Shown here: in pieces, positions 41,421 to 48,590 of the stretch | Layout of the letters: every line of letters begins with the position of its first letter | How positions within the stretch are numbered: the first letter of the stretch is position 1 | Assembly (NCBI GenBank): GCA_937892215.1 | Contig: CALAVE010000032.1 | Location: 9,298 to 73,297 of the forward strand | Reading direction: 5' to 3' | Length of the DNA: 64,000 bases | Source of the DNA: an uncultured Porphyromonadaceae bacterium | Lineage (GTDB): Bacteria; Bacteroidota; Bacteroidia; Bacteroidales; Muribaculaceae | Notes under the pieces: model-generated | The model's database searches: none | What the model saw: the letters and a program-made list of their open reading frames with translations, nothing else | Told to the model about the DNA's origin: nothing | Program-made: the position numbers and the translations under genes

Positions 41421-43586
41421 ATGAAGAGATATTGCACTATAGTGGTTTTGGCCACAATGGCTATTGCGGCGTTCGCGCTTGATTTGCAGGACTTTGTGCT
41501 GTCAGGGGCACGGCCCAAGTCGGTGACGGCCATGAAACAGGCTGCCGATGGGGAGCACTATTACCGTTTCTCGGACGATTCGGGTAAGATTCTGAAAGTG
41601 GCATATAAGAACGGTGAAGAGTCGGTGCTGTTCGATAGTGGCACGGCCCGTGACTGCAGCATAACTGAGTGGGACGGATATTCCGTGGCTCCCGATGAGA
41701 GCCGCATCCTTCTGTGGACGGCTTCCGAGCCCATCTACCGCCATTCGTTCCGCGCCGACTACTACGTGTACGAGACGCGTCACAACAAACTCACCAAACT
41801 CACGCAGGGCGGGGGAGAGGAAATAGCCACGCTTTCACCCGACGGACGCATGGTGGCCTATGTGAAGGACAACAACATTCGCCTCAAGAAACTGGATTAC
41901 GACACCGACATCGAAGTGACTTCCGACGGACTGAAGAACAGTGTTATCAACGGTGTCCCCGACTGGGTGTACCAGGAGGAACTGGGTATGCTATCATCGC
42001 TCCGTTTTTCGCCCGATAATTCCATCCTGGCGTTCGCACGCTGGGACGAGTCGCAGGTGCCCATGTACTCAATGACGCTTTACGAGGGCGATTGCCACTC
42101 TAATGCCGACTATGCGCTCTATCCCGGGCGCTTCGATTTCAAATATCCTGTGGCCGGAGAGAACAATTCGGTTGTTACGGTTCACAGCTACGACATCGAA
42201 ACGCGCGTGGTGAAGCAGATGCAACTGCCGGCCGATGATGCCTATTACATTCAGAACATCACTTTCGGCTCCGAGCCCTCGCAACTCATGGTCTCCACGC
42301 TTAACCGCGCTCAGAATCAGTTGCACATCTACTGTGTGAATCCGCGTTCCTGCATCGCCAAGAAAATCTACGAGGAAAAATCGGAGTCCTGGATCGACAA
42401 CGACATGGCGGCGAAAGTGCGTTTCTACGACGACTTCTTTGTTATCCCCAGCGATAAGTCGGGCTTCACTCAACTCTATCAGTATTCGCTTAGCGGAGCG
42501 CTGATTAAGCAACTCACTTCGGGCCGGGAGAATGTGACCGATTTCTACGGCTACGATGCCCAGAAAAAGAAATTCTACTACCAGACCACAGCCTCGCCGC
42601 TCAACAGGGTGCTGATGTGTGTCACCACCGACGGAAAGCCCTCGTCTCTGTCGCCCGACAAGGGCACATCCGGTGCTTCGTTCAGTGCCACGATGACTTA
42701 TTTCGTGCGTAATTTCAGCGATGTTTCCACACCTAATCAGTATGCTATCTTCACCGCTGCCGGTAAGAAAATCCGCGACTTGGAACTTAACGCTGAGTAT
42801 GCCGGCAAATATGCAGTCGCCGGAGTGCCGCGGCGGGAATTCTTCACAATGACCTCCGATGGTGTGTCGCTCAACGGCTACATCATCAAGCCGCTTAACT
42901 TTGACCCGTCGAAGAAGTATCCGGTCATCATGTCGCAGTACAGTGGACCGGGCTCGCAGTCGGTCCTCAACCGCTGGAAACTCGACTGGGAGGAGTATTT
43001 TGCCTCTCAGGGCTACGTCATCGCTTGCGTTGACGGACGCGGAACCGGTGGACGCGGAAAACGCTTCCAGGATGTGGTTTACCTGAATCTGGGCAAGTAT
43101 GAGACCATCGACCAGATTGCCGCTGCCGGTTACATGGCCTCGCTGCCTTACGTGGATGCTTCGCGCATCGGTATCTGGGGGTGGAGTTACGGCGGTTACG
43201 AGGTGCTGATGGCCATGTCGCACAATGCGGCCAAGTATGCCGCAGGTGTGTCCATTGCTCCGGTCACTTCCTGGCGGTTCTACGATTCTATCTACACCGA
43301 GCGTTTCATGCGCACGCCGCGCGAGAATGCGGCAGGCTACCTCGCCAGCGCTCCGCTGTCGTCGGTTCAGAACCTCAAGGGCGACCTCCTCATTATGTTC
43401 GGAAGCGCCGACGACAATGTTCACATCGTCAATGAAATGCAATATCTGGCCAAACTGAACGCAACCGGAAAACTCGTTGATGTCATGGTGTATCCTAATA
43501 TGAACCACAGCATCAACGGGTGCGACATCCGTGCCGCGCTCTATGCCAAGGTACTCTCGTTCTTCGATTCCAAACTGAAACGTTAA
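41421..43586 (+). CDS. Dipeptidyl peptidase IV (S9 family)
   Basis: The 721 residues have a signal peptide (MKRYCTIVVLATMAIAAFA), an eight-bladed-propeller region (about 40-480) and the catalytic alpha/beta domain. The triad is Ser589 in GWSYGGYE, Asp664 in GSADDNVH and His696 in YPNMNHSI. QEELGMLSSLRF holds the double-Glu motif that binds the free N-terminus of the substrate. It should release Xaa-Pro dipeptides in the periplasm, feeding the peptide-fermenting metabolism of this group. It has its own promoter and lies 15 bp from miaA, which may be cotranscribed. Confidence 0.93.
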   Translation: MKRYCTIVVLATMAIAAFALDLQDFVLSGARPKSVTAMKQAADGEHYYRFSDDSGKILKVAYKNGEESVLFDSGTARDCSITEWDGYSVAPDESRILLWTASEPIYRHSFRADYYVYETRHNKLTKLTQGGGEEIATLSPDGRMVAYVKDNNIRLKKLDYDTDIEVTSDGLKNSVINGVPDWVYQEELGMLSSLRFSPDNSILAFARWDESQVPMYSMTLYEGDCHSNADYALYPGRFDFKYPVAGENNSVVTVHSYDIETRVVKQMQLPADDAYYIQNITFGSEPSQLMVSTLNRAQNQLHIYCVNPRSCIAKKIYEEKSESWIDNDMAAKVRFYDDFFVIPSDKSGFTQLYQYSLSGALIKQLTSGRENVTDFYGYDAQKKKFYYQTTASPLNRVLMCVTTDGKPSSLSPDKGTSGASFSATMTYFVRNFSDVSTPNQYAIFTAAGKKIRDLELNAEYAGKYAVAGVPRREFFTMTSDGVSLNGYIIKPLNFDPSKKYPVIMSQYSGPGSQSVLNRWKLDWEEYFASQGYVIACVDGRGTGGRGKRFQDVVYLNLGKYETIDQIAAAGYMASLPYVDASRIGIWGWSYGGYEVLMAMSHNAAKYAAGVSIAPVTSWRFYDSIYTERFMRTPRENAAGYLASAPLSSVQNLKGDLLIMFGSADDNVHIVNEMQYLAKLNATGKLVDVMVYPNMNHSINGCDIRAALYAKVLSFFDSKLKR

Positions 43587-43601
43587 TCGAACCGGATTTG
43601 A

Positions 43602-44525
43602 ATGATTTCTGCACCGCTCATAGTTATCACCGGACCCACTGCATCGGGCAAGACTTCTAAGGCCGTGGCGCTGGCGCGTGCGCTCGGTGGCGAGATTATC
43701 AGCGCCGACTCGCGCCAACTCTACCGTGGCATGGACCTGGGAACCGGCAAGGACCTCAACGAGTACGGCGGAGTGCCTTATCACCTCATCGACATCTGCG
43801 AAGCGGGCTACCGTTACAACCTTTTTGAGTATCTGCGCGACTATGAGGCAGCCTATGCCGACATTGTGGGGCGTGGACGCCAGCCCATTCTCTGCGGTGG
43901 AACCGGCCTGTATGTGGAGAGCGTGCTCAAGGGTATCAAACTGCCGCCGGTCCCTCAGAATCCCGCCCTGCGCGAGTCGTTGCGTGATAAGTCTCTTGAG
44001 GAACTCACGCTGATTCTCAGCCGTTACAAGACGCTGCACAATGTCACCGACGTTGACACCACCAAGCGCGCAATCCGTGCCATTGAGATAGCCGACTACT
44101 ATCACACGCATCCGCACCTGCAGTCGCTCACCGAGCCGCATCCGTTACAGGGAGCGGTGGTAGTGGGCGTGGATATCGACCGCGATTCGCGACGAAGCAG
44201 AATCACAGCCCGTCTCAAGGCGCGCCTACAGGCAGGAATGGTGCAGGAGGTGGAACGTCTGCTGGCTGGCGGCATACCGGCCGAGAACCTAATCTACTAC
44301 GGCCTGGAGTATAAGTACCTGACTCTCTATGTCACCGGCCAACTGACCTACGACGAGATGTTTACCGGCCTTGAAACGGCTATCCACCAGTTTGCCAAGC
44401 GTCAGATGACATGGTTCCGCGGTATGGAGCGACGTGGTACCCACATCCACTGGCTGCCCTGGGACTTGCCCGACGATGAATTCGTCTCGCAAGTCAAGGC
44501 CATTTCACTCAGCTCTGACACTTAG
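43602..44525 (+). CDS. miaA: tRNA dimethylallyltransferase
   Basis: The 307 residues show the P-loop GPTASGKTSKAVALA (about 9-23), IISADSRQLYRGMDLGTGKD, GGTGLYVESVLKG and the late KRQMTWFRGM. MiaA adds the isopentenyl group to A37 of tRNAs reading UNN codons. Its 3' end overlaps the convergent AraC gene by 21 bp. Many Bacteroidetes carry two miaA genes; a second is not in this window. Confidence 0.95.
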   Translation: MISAPLIVITGPTASGKTSKAVALARALGGEIISADSRQLYRGMDLGTGKDLNEYGGVPYHLIDICEAGYRYNLFEYLRDYEAAYADIVGRGRQPILCGGTGLYVESVLKGIKLPPVPQNPALRESLRDKSLEELTLILSRYKTLHNVTDVDTTKRAIRAIEIADYYHTHPHLQSLTEPHPLQGAVVVGVDIDRDSRRSRITARLKARLQAGMVQEVERLLAGGIPAENLIYYGLEYKYLTLYVTGQLTYDEMFTGLETAIHQFAKRQMTWFRGMERRGTHIHWLPWDLPDDEFVSQVKAISLSSDT

Positions 44526-45380
44526 CGGGGGTACGCCACGAAGCCGCTTGTAGAACTTGCAGAAGGCGGCCGACGAGGAGAAATTCAGTCTATCGGAAAT
44601 CTGAGAGACAGTCAGTGAGGTGGATTTCAGCAGATATGAGGCCTCAATGGCCAGCATCTCGTCGATGCAACTTACCACTGTTCGGCCTGTAATTTTTTTC
44701 ACCACTCGCGAAAGGTAGTTCTCGGTGATACTAAGGCGGTCGGCATAGAAGGCGATGCCGTGCTGAGTGATGAAATTCTCCTGAAGCAACTGATAGAAGG
44801 AGATGAAAATATCCTCTGTCCGGCGAGAGATGTCGAGCCTGGCTTTTTCAAAGGCTTGAATACTGACGAGGTCGTTGATAAAGATGGTGAAAAGCATCTC
44901 CAGAATTCCGTTTTTGAGCGAAATGGGCTGGTGGATGTACTCGTAAATCAGTTCCATAATCTTGAGAAGCCTTGCTTCATCGGCGTCAGAGAACGATATT
45001 TTTGACTTACCGAACTGCGAGATGGGAATGACGGTGGCGCGGATGAGGTTGCGGAAAGCCTGTGTGTCATGCGCCATCGAGGTGTCGATAAGCAGACAGA
45101 TGCTCGTGTAGTCGGGACTCACGGCAGTGACAGTCACGGCACTTCCGGGATAATAGACATACATCTCGCCATTTCGGAGCGTCATTTTCTGCATTCCACT
45201 CATCAGGTGCAATTCGCCTTGGGTAATCAGAGTGAATGTGTATCCGTTAAAGGACTGATTCATGTTGTTGGTAAGCAGGGCTCTATCAGCATTGTTGAAG
45301 GAGCAGGCAATCTTGCCGTTCCACAATTCGTGCCGGTTGTTAGGTCCCACTATGCCGTAAAGTTGTTCTAAGTCGTACAT
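44505..45380 (-). CDS. AraC-family transcriptional regulator
   Basis: The 291 residues have an N-terminal cupin-like sensing part (TFTLITQGELHLMSGMQKMTLRNGEMYVYYPG by its ends, about 50-82). The C-terminal double helix-turn-helix follows: FYADRLSITENYLSRVVKKITG, then LLKSTSLTVSQISDRLNFSSSAAFCKFYKRLRGVPP by its ends. It diverges from the ferritin-like/rubredoxin operon over a 161-bp gap holding a nested palindrome, so it probably controls that operon. The ligand is unknown. The tail overlaps miaA by 21 bp on the other strand. Confidence 0.9.
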   Translation of the reverse strand: MYDLEQLYGIVGPNNRHELWNGKIACSFNNADRALLTNNMNQSFNGYTFTLITQGELHLMSGMQKMTLRNGEMYVYYPGSAVTVTAVSPDYTSICLLIDTSMAHDTQAFRNLIRATVIPISQFGKSKISFSDADEARLLKIMELIYEYIHQPISLKNGILEMLFTIFINDLVSIQAFEKARLDISRRTEDIFISFYQLLQENFITQHGIAFYADRLSITENYLSRVVKKITGRTVVSCIDEMLAIEASYLLKSTSLTVSQISDRLNFSSSAAFCKFYKRLRGVPPLSVRAE

Positions 45381-45400
45381 AAGAGTCGGCGGTTTGCTCG

Positions 45401-45408
45401 CAAAGTTA
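45401..45408 (-). promoter_or_regulatory. -7 box of the AraC regulator
   Basis: TAACTTTG on the minus strand, 21 bp before the ATG, fits TAnnTTTG; no good -33 element is seen. Confidence 0.45.
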
Positions 45409-45437
45409 CAAATTTATTTTATGTTTGTCACGTTTGG

Positions 45438-45470
45438 GATAATCTTTTGAACGTCAAAAATCACATTATC
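45438..45470 (+). promoter_or_regulatory. Nested palindrome between the AraC gene and the ferritin-like gene (operator candidate)
   Basis: GATAAT (45438-45443) and ATTATC (45465-45470) enclose a perfect TTTTGA-acg-TCAAAA palindrome (45445-45459). It lies 15-47 bases upstream of the TAAATTTG box of the ferritin-like gene, which lacks a -33 TTG. This is the layout expected for activation by a regulator. Confidence 0.45.
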
Positions 45471-45484
45471 TCGCCTAATAGACG

Positions 45485-45492
45485 TAAATTTG
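45485..45492 (+). promoter_or_regulatory. -7 box of the ferritin-like/rubredoxin operon
   Basis: TAAATTTG fits TAnnTTTG. The expected start is near 45499, with a 43-nt A/T-rich leader. No -33 TTTG is present at the right distance. Confidence 0.5.
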
Positions 45493-45541
45493 TAAAAATA
45501 AAGAGATATAATTTATTAATAACCTAAAAACGTTTTAAGAA

Positions 45542-45997
45542 ATGGACACTAAGAAATCAATTGAGGCATTGCAGTTTTTTGTTACGCACCTGTCTGAAGG
45601 CGCGTTCGTTCACAAGTTGCAGGGGCAGATTTTCAAATCGCAGGGGTTTGAGAAACTGGGACAGAAGTACGTGGACCACTACACCGAGGAAATGGAATGG
45701 GTAGAGAAATTCACCGACCGCATTTTGGCTCTGGGCGGCAACGTGAAGTTTGAGGGCATGGAAGCCCACGACCTGATTGAAAACCCCATTGAGTATGTGA
45801 AGGCCGACTTGGCGATTCAGGGACCTGGTGTGGACTTGCTGCGCAACTGCATGGCCAATGTGTGCGACGACCCTATCACCTACGACCTGCTGAAGGCTTA
45901 TCTGGCCGACGAGGAAGATGACCTGGGCTGGAGTGAGAACGCTATGCGGCTTATAGAGTGCCTTGGCGCGCAGAACTGGCTTATTACGCAATTATAA
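45542..45997 (+). CDS. Ferritin-like (four-helix bundle) protein
   Basis: The 151 residues are all helical. Glu and His pairs stand at the spacing of a diiron ferritin-like bundle: FVHKLQGQIFKSQGFEKLG, YVDHYTEEMEWVEKFTDRI and YLADEEDDLGWSENAMRL. The size resembles bacterioferritin/Dps-like proteins, but the haem Met and Dps signatures are not obvious. It may store iron or reduce peroxide. It is followed by a small winged-helix gene and the MBL-rubredoxin fusion, so rubredoxin could be its electron donor. The upstream AraC gene diverges. Confidence 0.7.
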   Translation: MDTKKSIEALQFFVTHLSEGAFVHKLQGQIFKSQGFEKLGQKYVDHYTEEMEWVEKFTDRILALGGNVKFEGMEAHDLIENPIEYVKADLAIQGPGVDLLRNCMANVCDDPITYDLLKAYLADEEDDLGWSENAMRLIECLGAQNWLITQL

Positions 45998-46137
45998 TCC
46001 CTGAATACCATAGCCACAGACCGGTAAGAACGATAGTGGGGAACTCTGAGTAATCAAGGGAACTATCCGCAGACTCTATTCGGTCTCTATTCGGTGTAAA
46101 TGAACGAAAAGCAATAACATCTTAAACAAAGATAAAA

Positions 46138-46317
46138 ATGGAAATCAAAGAACAAGTATTAGAAGCCATGCGCAAGGCCGGAGTGCCGCTGGCGGCAGGC
46201 AAAGTGGCAGAACTGACTGGACTTGACCGCAAAGTGGTGGACAAGGCGTTTGCCGAGCTCAAAAAAGACGGCGCCATAGTATCGCCCATCCGTTGCAAGT
46301 GGGAACCGGCTAAATAA
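46138..46317 (+). CDS. 59-residue winged-helix-like protein
   Basis: ATG at 46138 opens 59 codons ending in TAA at 46317, starting MEIKEQVLEAMRKAG. The sequence LAAGKVAELTGLDRKVVDKAFAELKKDG has the shape of a winged-helix DNA-recognition unit, as in MarR-like or BlaI-like proteins, and a final wing KWEPAK. It lies 140 bp after the ferritin-like gene and 9 bp before the MBL-rubredoxin gene, so it is cotranscribed with the latter. It may be a mini-regulator or an adaptor. Codon use matches the neighbours. Confidence 0.75.
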   Translation: MEIKEQVLEAMRKAGVPLAAGKVAELTGLDRKVVDKAFAELKKDGAIVSPIRCKWEPAK

Positions 46318-46326
46318 TTAGTTACC

Positions 46327-47268
46327 ATGGAAATTAAAGCCGTAAAATTCCGCAAAGACGGATTCTATTCTCAGCCGTTCGCCTTCGGTGGCGAAGACGG
46401 GCCCGACAAGTTCGACCGCAACATCCGCTACCGGGGTAGCCTACAGAACTACGTCATCGACACCGGAACCGACGTTATCCTAGTTGACACCGGTCTGCCG
46501 GCTGGCTTTCCGGAGGAAGTACCCGATGAAAATTCGGCAGCGTACACGGGCAAGGACATCTGCAGTTACATGGATGCCTTGGCTTCACTGGGCTACAAGC
46601 CGGAGCAGGTGACAAAGATTCTGCTCACCCATCGCCACGGCGACCATTCTGGCGAGCTGCGCAGTTTCCCCAACGCGGAAATCTACGTGAATGCCGATGA
46701 GCTGGGTGCCGACGAACTACAAGGGCTGCCAAATCTGGTGCCGGTAACGTTCACCTACGGTGCCTACCACAACTTCCCCGACGCGCAGAAGATTTGCGAC
46801 GGAGTGTGGATGATTAAAGCCAAGGGGCACACTCGCGGCAACAGCCTGGTGATAGCTGAGGACGATGGACTGTTCTACATGTTTCAAGCCGACATCACCT
46901 ACGTGGACGAGGCGCTGTACGAGAACAAACTGTCGGTGGTCTATGACGACCTGCCAGCAGCCCGCGAAACGCTTAACCGCGTACGCGAGTTCGTCAGCAA
47001 CACCCCCACGGTTTATCTCTCAACCCACTCGCCGCAAGGCTACGAGAACCTTGAGGCCAAGCGTGTGATGGACTTGGATAACCCCGTCCCCACCATCATG
47101 GCCAAGTTTGACTTCTCGCAGAAAGAGGCATCGGGCAAGTACGTCTGCTCCATCTGCGGATACATATATGACCCGGCCGAGCACGGCGGAGTGGCGTTTG
47201 AAGACCTGCCCGACGACTGGAGATGCCCACGCTGCAAGCAAGGCAAGGAGAAGTTCAACAAAGCGTAA
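46327..47268 (+). CDS. Metallo-beta-lactamase-fold protein fused to rubredoxin
   Basis: The 313 residues combine an MBL-fold domain (about 1-255) with a C-terminal rubredoxin domain (about 270-313). The first has H102-x-H104-x-D106-H107 in LLTHRHGDHSGE and a distal His168 in AKGHTRGNS. The second has C274-x2-C277 and C300-x2-C303, with the usual GYIYDPAEHGG between. The flavodoxin domain that links these in flavodiiron proteins is missing. The fusion probably passes electrons from rubredoxin to a metal site, or regulates hydrolysis by redox state. Its neighbour is a ferritin-like protein, which fits peroxide or oxygen defence. Confidence 0.88.
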   Translation: MEIKAVKFRKDGFYSQPFAFGGEDGPDKFDRNIRYRGSLQNYVIDTGTDVILVDTGLPAGFPEEVPDENSAAYTGKDICSYMDALASLGYKPEQVTKILLTHRHGDHSGELRSFPNAEIYVNADELGADELQGLPNLVPVTFTYGAYHNFPDAQKICDGVWMIKAKGHTRGNSLVIAEDDGLFYMFQADITYVDEALYENKLSVVYDDLPAARETLNRVREFVSNTPTVYLSTHSPQGYENLEAKRVMDLDNPVPTIMAKFDFSQKEASGKYVCSICGYIYDPAEHGGVAFEDLPDDWRCPRCKQGKEKFNKA

Positions 47269-47319
47269 ACCGAACAGACCGATACTGCAACCCACGAGTT
47301 GCATATCCATTATTTGCCG

Positions 47320-47347
47320 GAGAGTGCCCCCAAGGTGAGGCACTCTC
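47320..47347 (+). terminator. Terminator after the MBL-rubredoxin gene
   Basis: GAGAGTGCC (47320-47328) pairs with GGCACTCTC (47339-47347) in a perfect 9-bp stem, followed by ATTTCTT. Confidence 0.8.
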
Positions 47348-47764
47348 ATTTCTTAACAATGCCCATCAATCGGCAGCAGTGAAGCACCGCTATTGCCAAA
47401 CCACAACTGATTTGGGTGTCCCATTGTCGAAGTCAGGAGCTGGATCGTATGAGCAATCCAAGTAATACGAGCATTTGCGGCACAGTAGAGCAGGGGATAA
47501 CGGCAGAGAGAGCGGAGCCGGCCTGTAGCCGATTCGGGTTGCATCGTTTTTCAGAATTTCAATGAGCGCTTGTCAGGAATGCCTGCTTTGAGCAATTCCG
47601 ACGGTGCAAAATTACTCCAATTCGCCGCCTCTGTAAATGCTGATTTCTGCGTCTGCAATCTCTTTTATGCCCGCAAGTTGCAATTCCAGTAAAATTTCTT
47701 CTAATGTGCTAATCTTTGATTGTCACCGCTTTATAACAATTGTTTCTGACATGAAATTATTTTG
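47348..47764. other. 417-bp region without an intact gene, holding a possible gene remnant
   Basis: No frame here looks like an intact gene. At 47519-47543 a fragment resembling one arm of the stop-codon palindrome (TAGCCGATTCGGGTT) occurs. At 47612-47713 the minus strand shows a short coding-like remnant. Confidence 0.45.
47612..47713 (-). pseudogene. Possible C-terminal gene remnant
   Basis: On the minus strand 33 codons read ISTLEEILLELQLAGIK, continue EIADAEISIYRGG and end in TAA. No start codon is present; the frame is closed upstream by TGA. The pattern of a helix followed by a beta strand recalls the end of DUF421/YetF-type proteins, but this is too short to be sure. Confidence 0.25.
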
Positions 47765-47781
47765 TGCGTAAAATTTACGCA
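47765..47781 (+). promoter_or_regulatory. Operator 1 of the Nudix regulator
   Basis: TGCGTAAAATTTACGCA is a perfect 8+1+8 palindrome just upstream of the -33 element. It shares the TGCGTAA...TTACGCA arms with operator 2, whose centre is 53 bp (about five helical turns) away. Confidence 0.7.
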
Positions 47782-47787
47782 AAAATA

Positions 47788-47819
47788 TTTGCAAAACACA
47801 AAAATGCGTCCTAATTTTG
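47788..47819 (+). promoter_or_regulatory. Promoter of the Nudix regulator and ARH fusion
   Basis: TTTG (47788-47791), a 20-bp spacer and TAATTTTG (47812-47819) match the Bacteroidetes consensus well. The -7 element runs into operator 2. Confidence 0.65.
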
Positions 47820-47835
47820 CGTAAAAATTACGCAA
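47817..47835 (+). promoter_or_regulatory. Operator 2 of the Nudix regulator
   Basis: TTGCGTAA-aaa-TTACGCAA is a perfect 8+3+8 palindrome. It overlaps the end of the -7 box and the expected transcription start, so binding should block the promoter. Confidence 0.7.
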
Positions 47836-47857
47836 CTATTAAAGAAAAACATTAGTT

Positions 47858-48559
47858 ATGCCTGACAACAAAGCATTTAAGTATCATTACCGTTATCCGC
47901 ACCCGGCTGTAACGGCCGACTGCGTGATTTTCGGCTTCGACGGCGAAAATCTCAATGTCCTGCTTGTTCGCCGCGGACTCGACCCCTACAAGGGCTGCTG
48001 GGCTTTGCCCGGTGGGTTCATGAGGATGGACGAGTCGGCCGAGGAATGCGCCCGACGTGAATTGCTGGAGGAGACCGGCCTCAATACGGCCTATGTGCGC
48101 CAACTGCGCGCCTATTCCGCCCCCGACCGCGACCCCCGTGAGCGCGTGGTCACCGTCGCGTTCTACGCTCTCGTCTCCCTTGCCGATGTTCGGGGCGGCG
48201 ACGACGCTGCCGAGGCTGCCTGGTTCGGCCTCGACGAACTGCCCCAACTGGCTTTCGACCACGCGCAGATTCTGGCCGACGCCATCGCCGAACTGCGCCG
48301 CCAGATTCACTTCGAGCCAATCGGCTTTGAACTCCTTCCCCAAGAATTCACAGTCCGAGAGTTACAGGCGCTCTACGAGGCCATTCTCAACGTGAAGTTC
48401 GACCGACGCAATTTCTACAAGAAAATGCTCCACCTCGGTATCCTCACCCAAATCTCACCCATCAACACCTCATCCCGCAATCGTGAGCCGTTTCGGTTCA
48501 GGTTCAACCTCCGGCAATACGGCGAACTGAAGCGGAATGGTTTCAAACTCGAATTTTAA
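47858..48559 (+). CDS. NrtR-type Nudix-domain transcriptional regulator
   Basis: The 233 residues have an N-terminal Nudix domain and a C-terminal winged helix (LPQEFTVRELQALYEAIL, about 165-182, then RRNFYKKMLHLGIL). The Nudix box is complete: GFMRMDESAEECARRELLEE and TGL fit GX5EX7REUXEEXGU, so hydrolase activity may be kept. Known NrtR proteins control NAD metabolism and release DNA on binding ADP-ribose; a Bacteroides relative (AraR) instead senses arabinose. Two palindromes around its own promoter argue for autorepression. The ADP-ribosylhydrolase fusion follows after 31 bp, which favours ADP-ribose as the signal. Confidence 0.88.
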   Translation: MPDNKAFKYHYRYPHPAVTADCVIFGFDGENLNVLLVRRGLDPYKGCWALPGGFMRMDESAEECARRELLEETGLNTAYVRQLRAYSAPDRDPRERVVTVAFYALVSLADVRGGDDAAEAAWFGLDELPQLAFDHAQILADAIAELRRQIHFEPIGFELLPQEFTVRELQALYEAILNVKFDRRNFYKKMLHLGILTQISPINTSSRNREPFRFRFNLRQYGELKRNGFKLEF

Positions 48560-48590
48560 TCCAAATTAACTTAATAAACTCATAATTACT

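Noticed and set aside
42069..44141. A 690-codon minus-strand frame opposite the dipeptidyl peptidase and miaA
   Set aside because: Spans two unrelated real genes on the other strand and shows no family features.
46327..47268. Flavodiiron protein (FprA)
   Set aside because: The flavodoxin domain between the MBL and rubredoxin parts is absent, so only the MBL-rubredoxin fusion is claimed.
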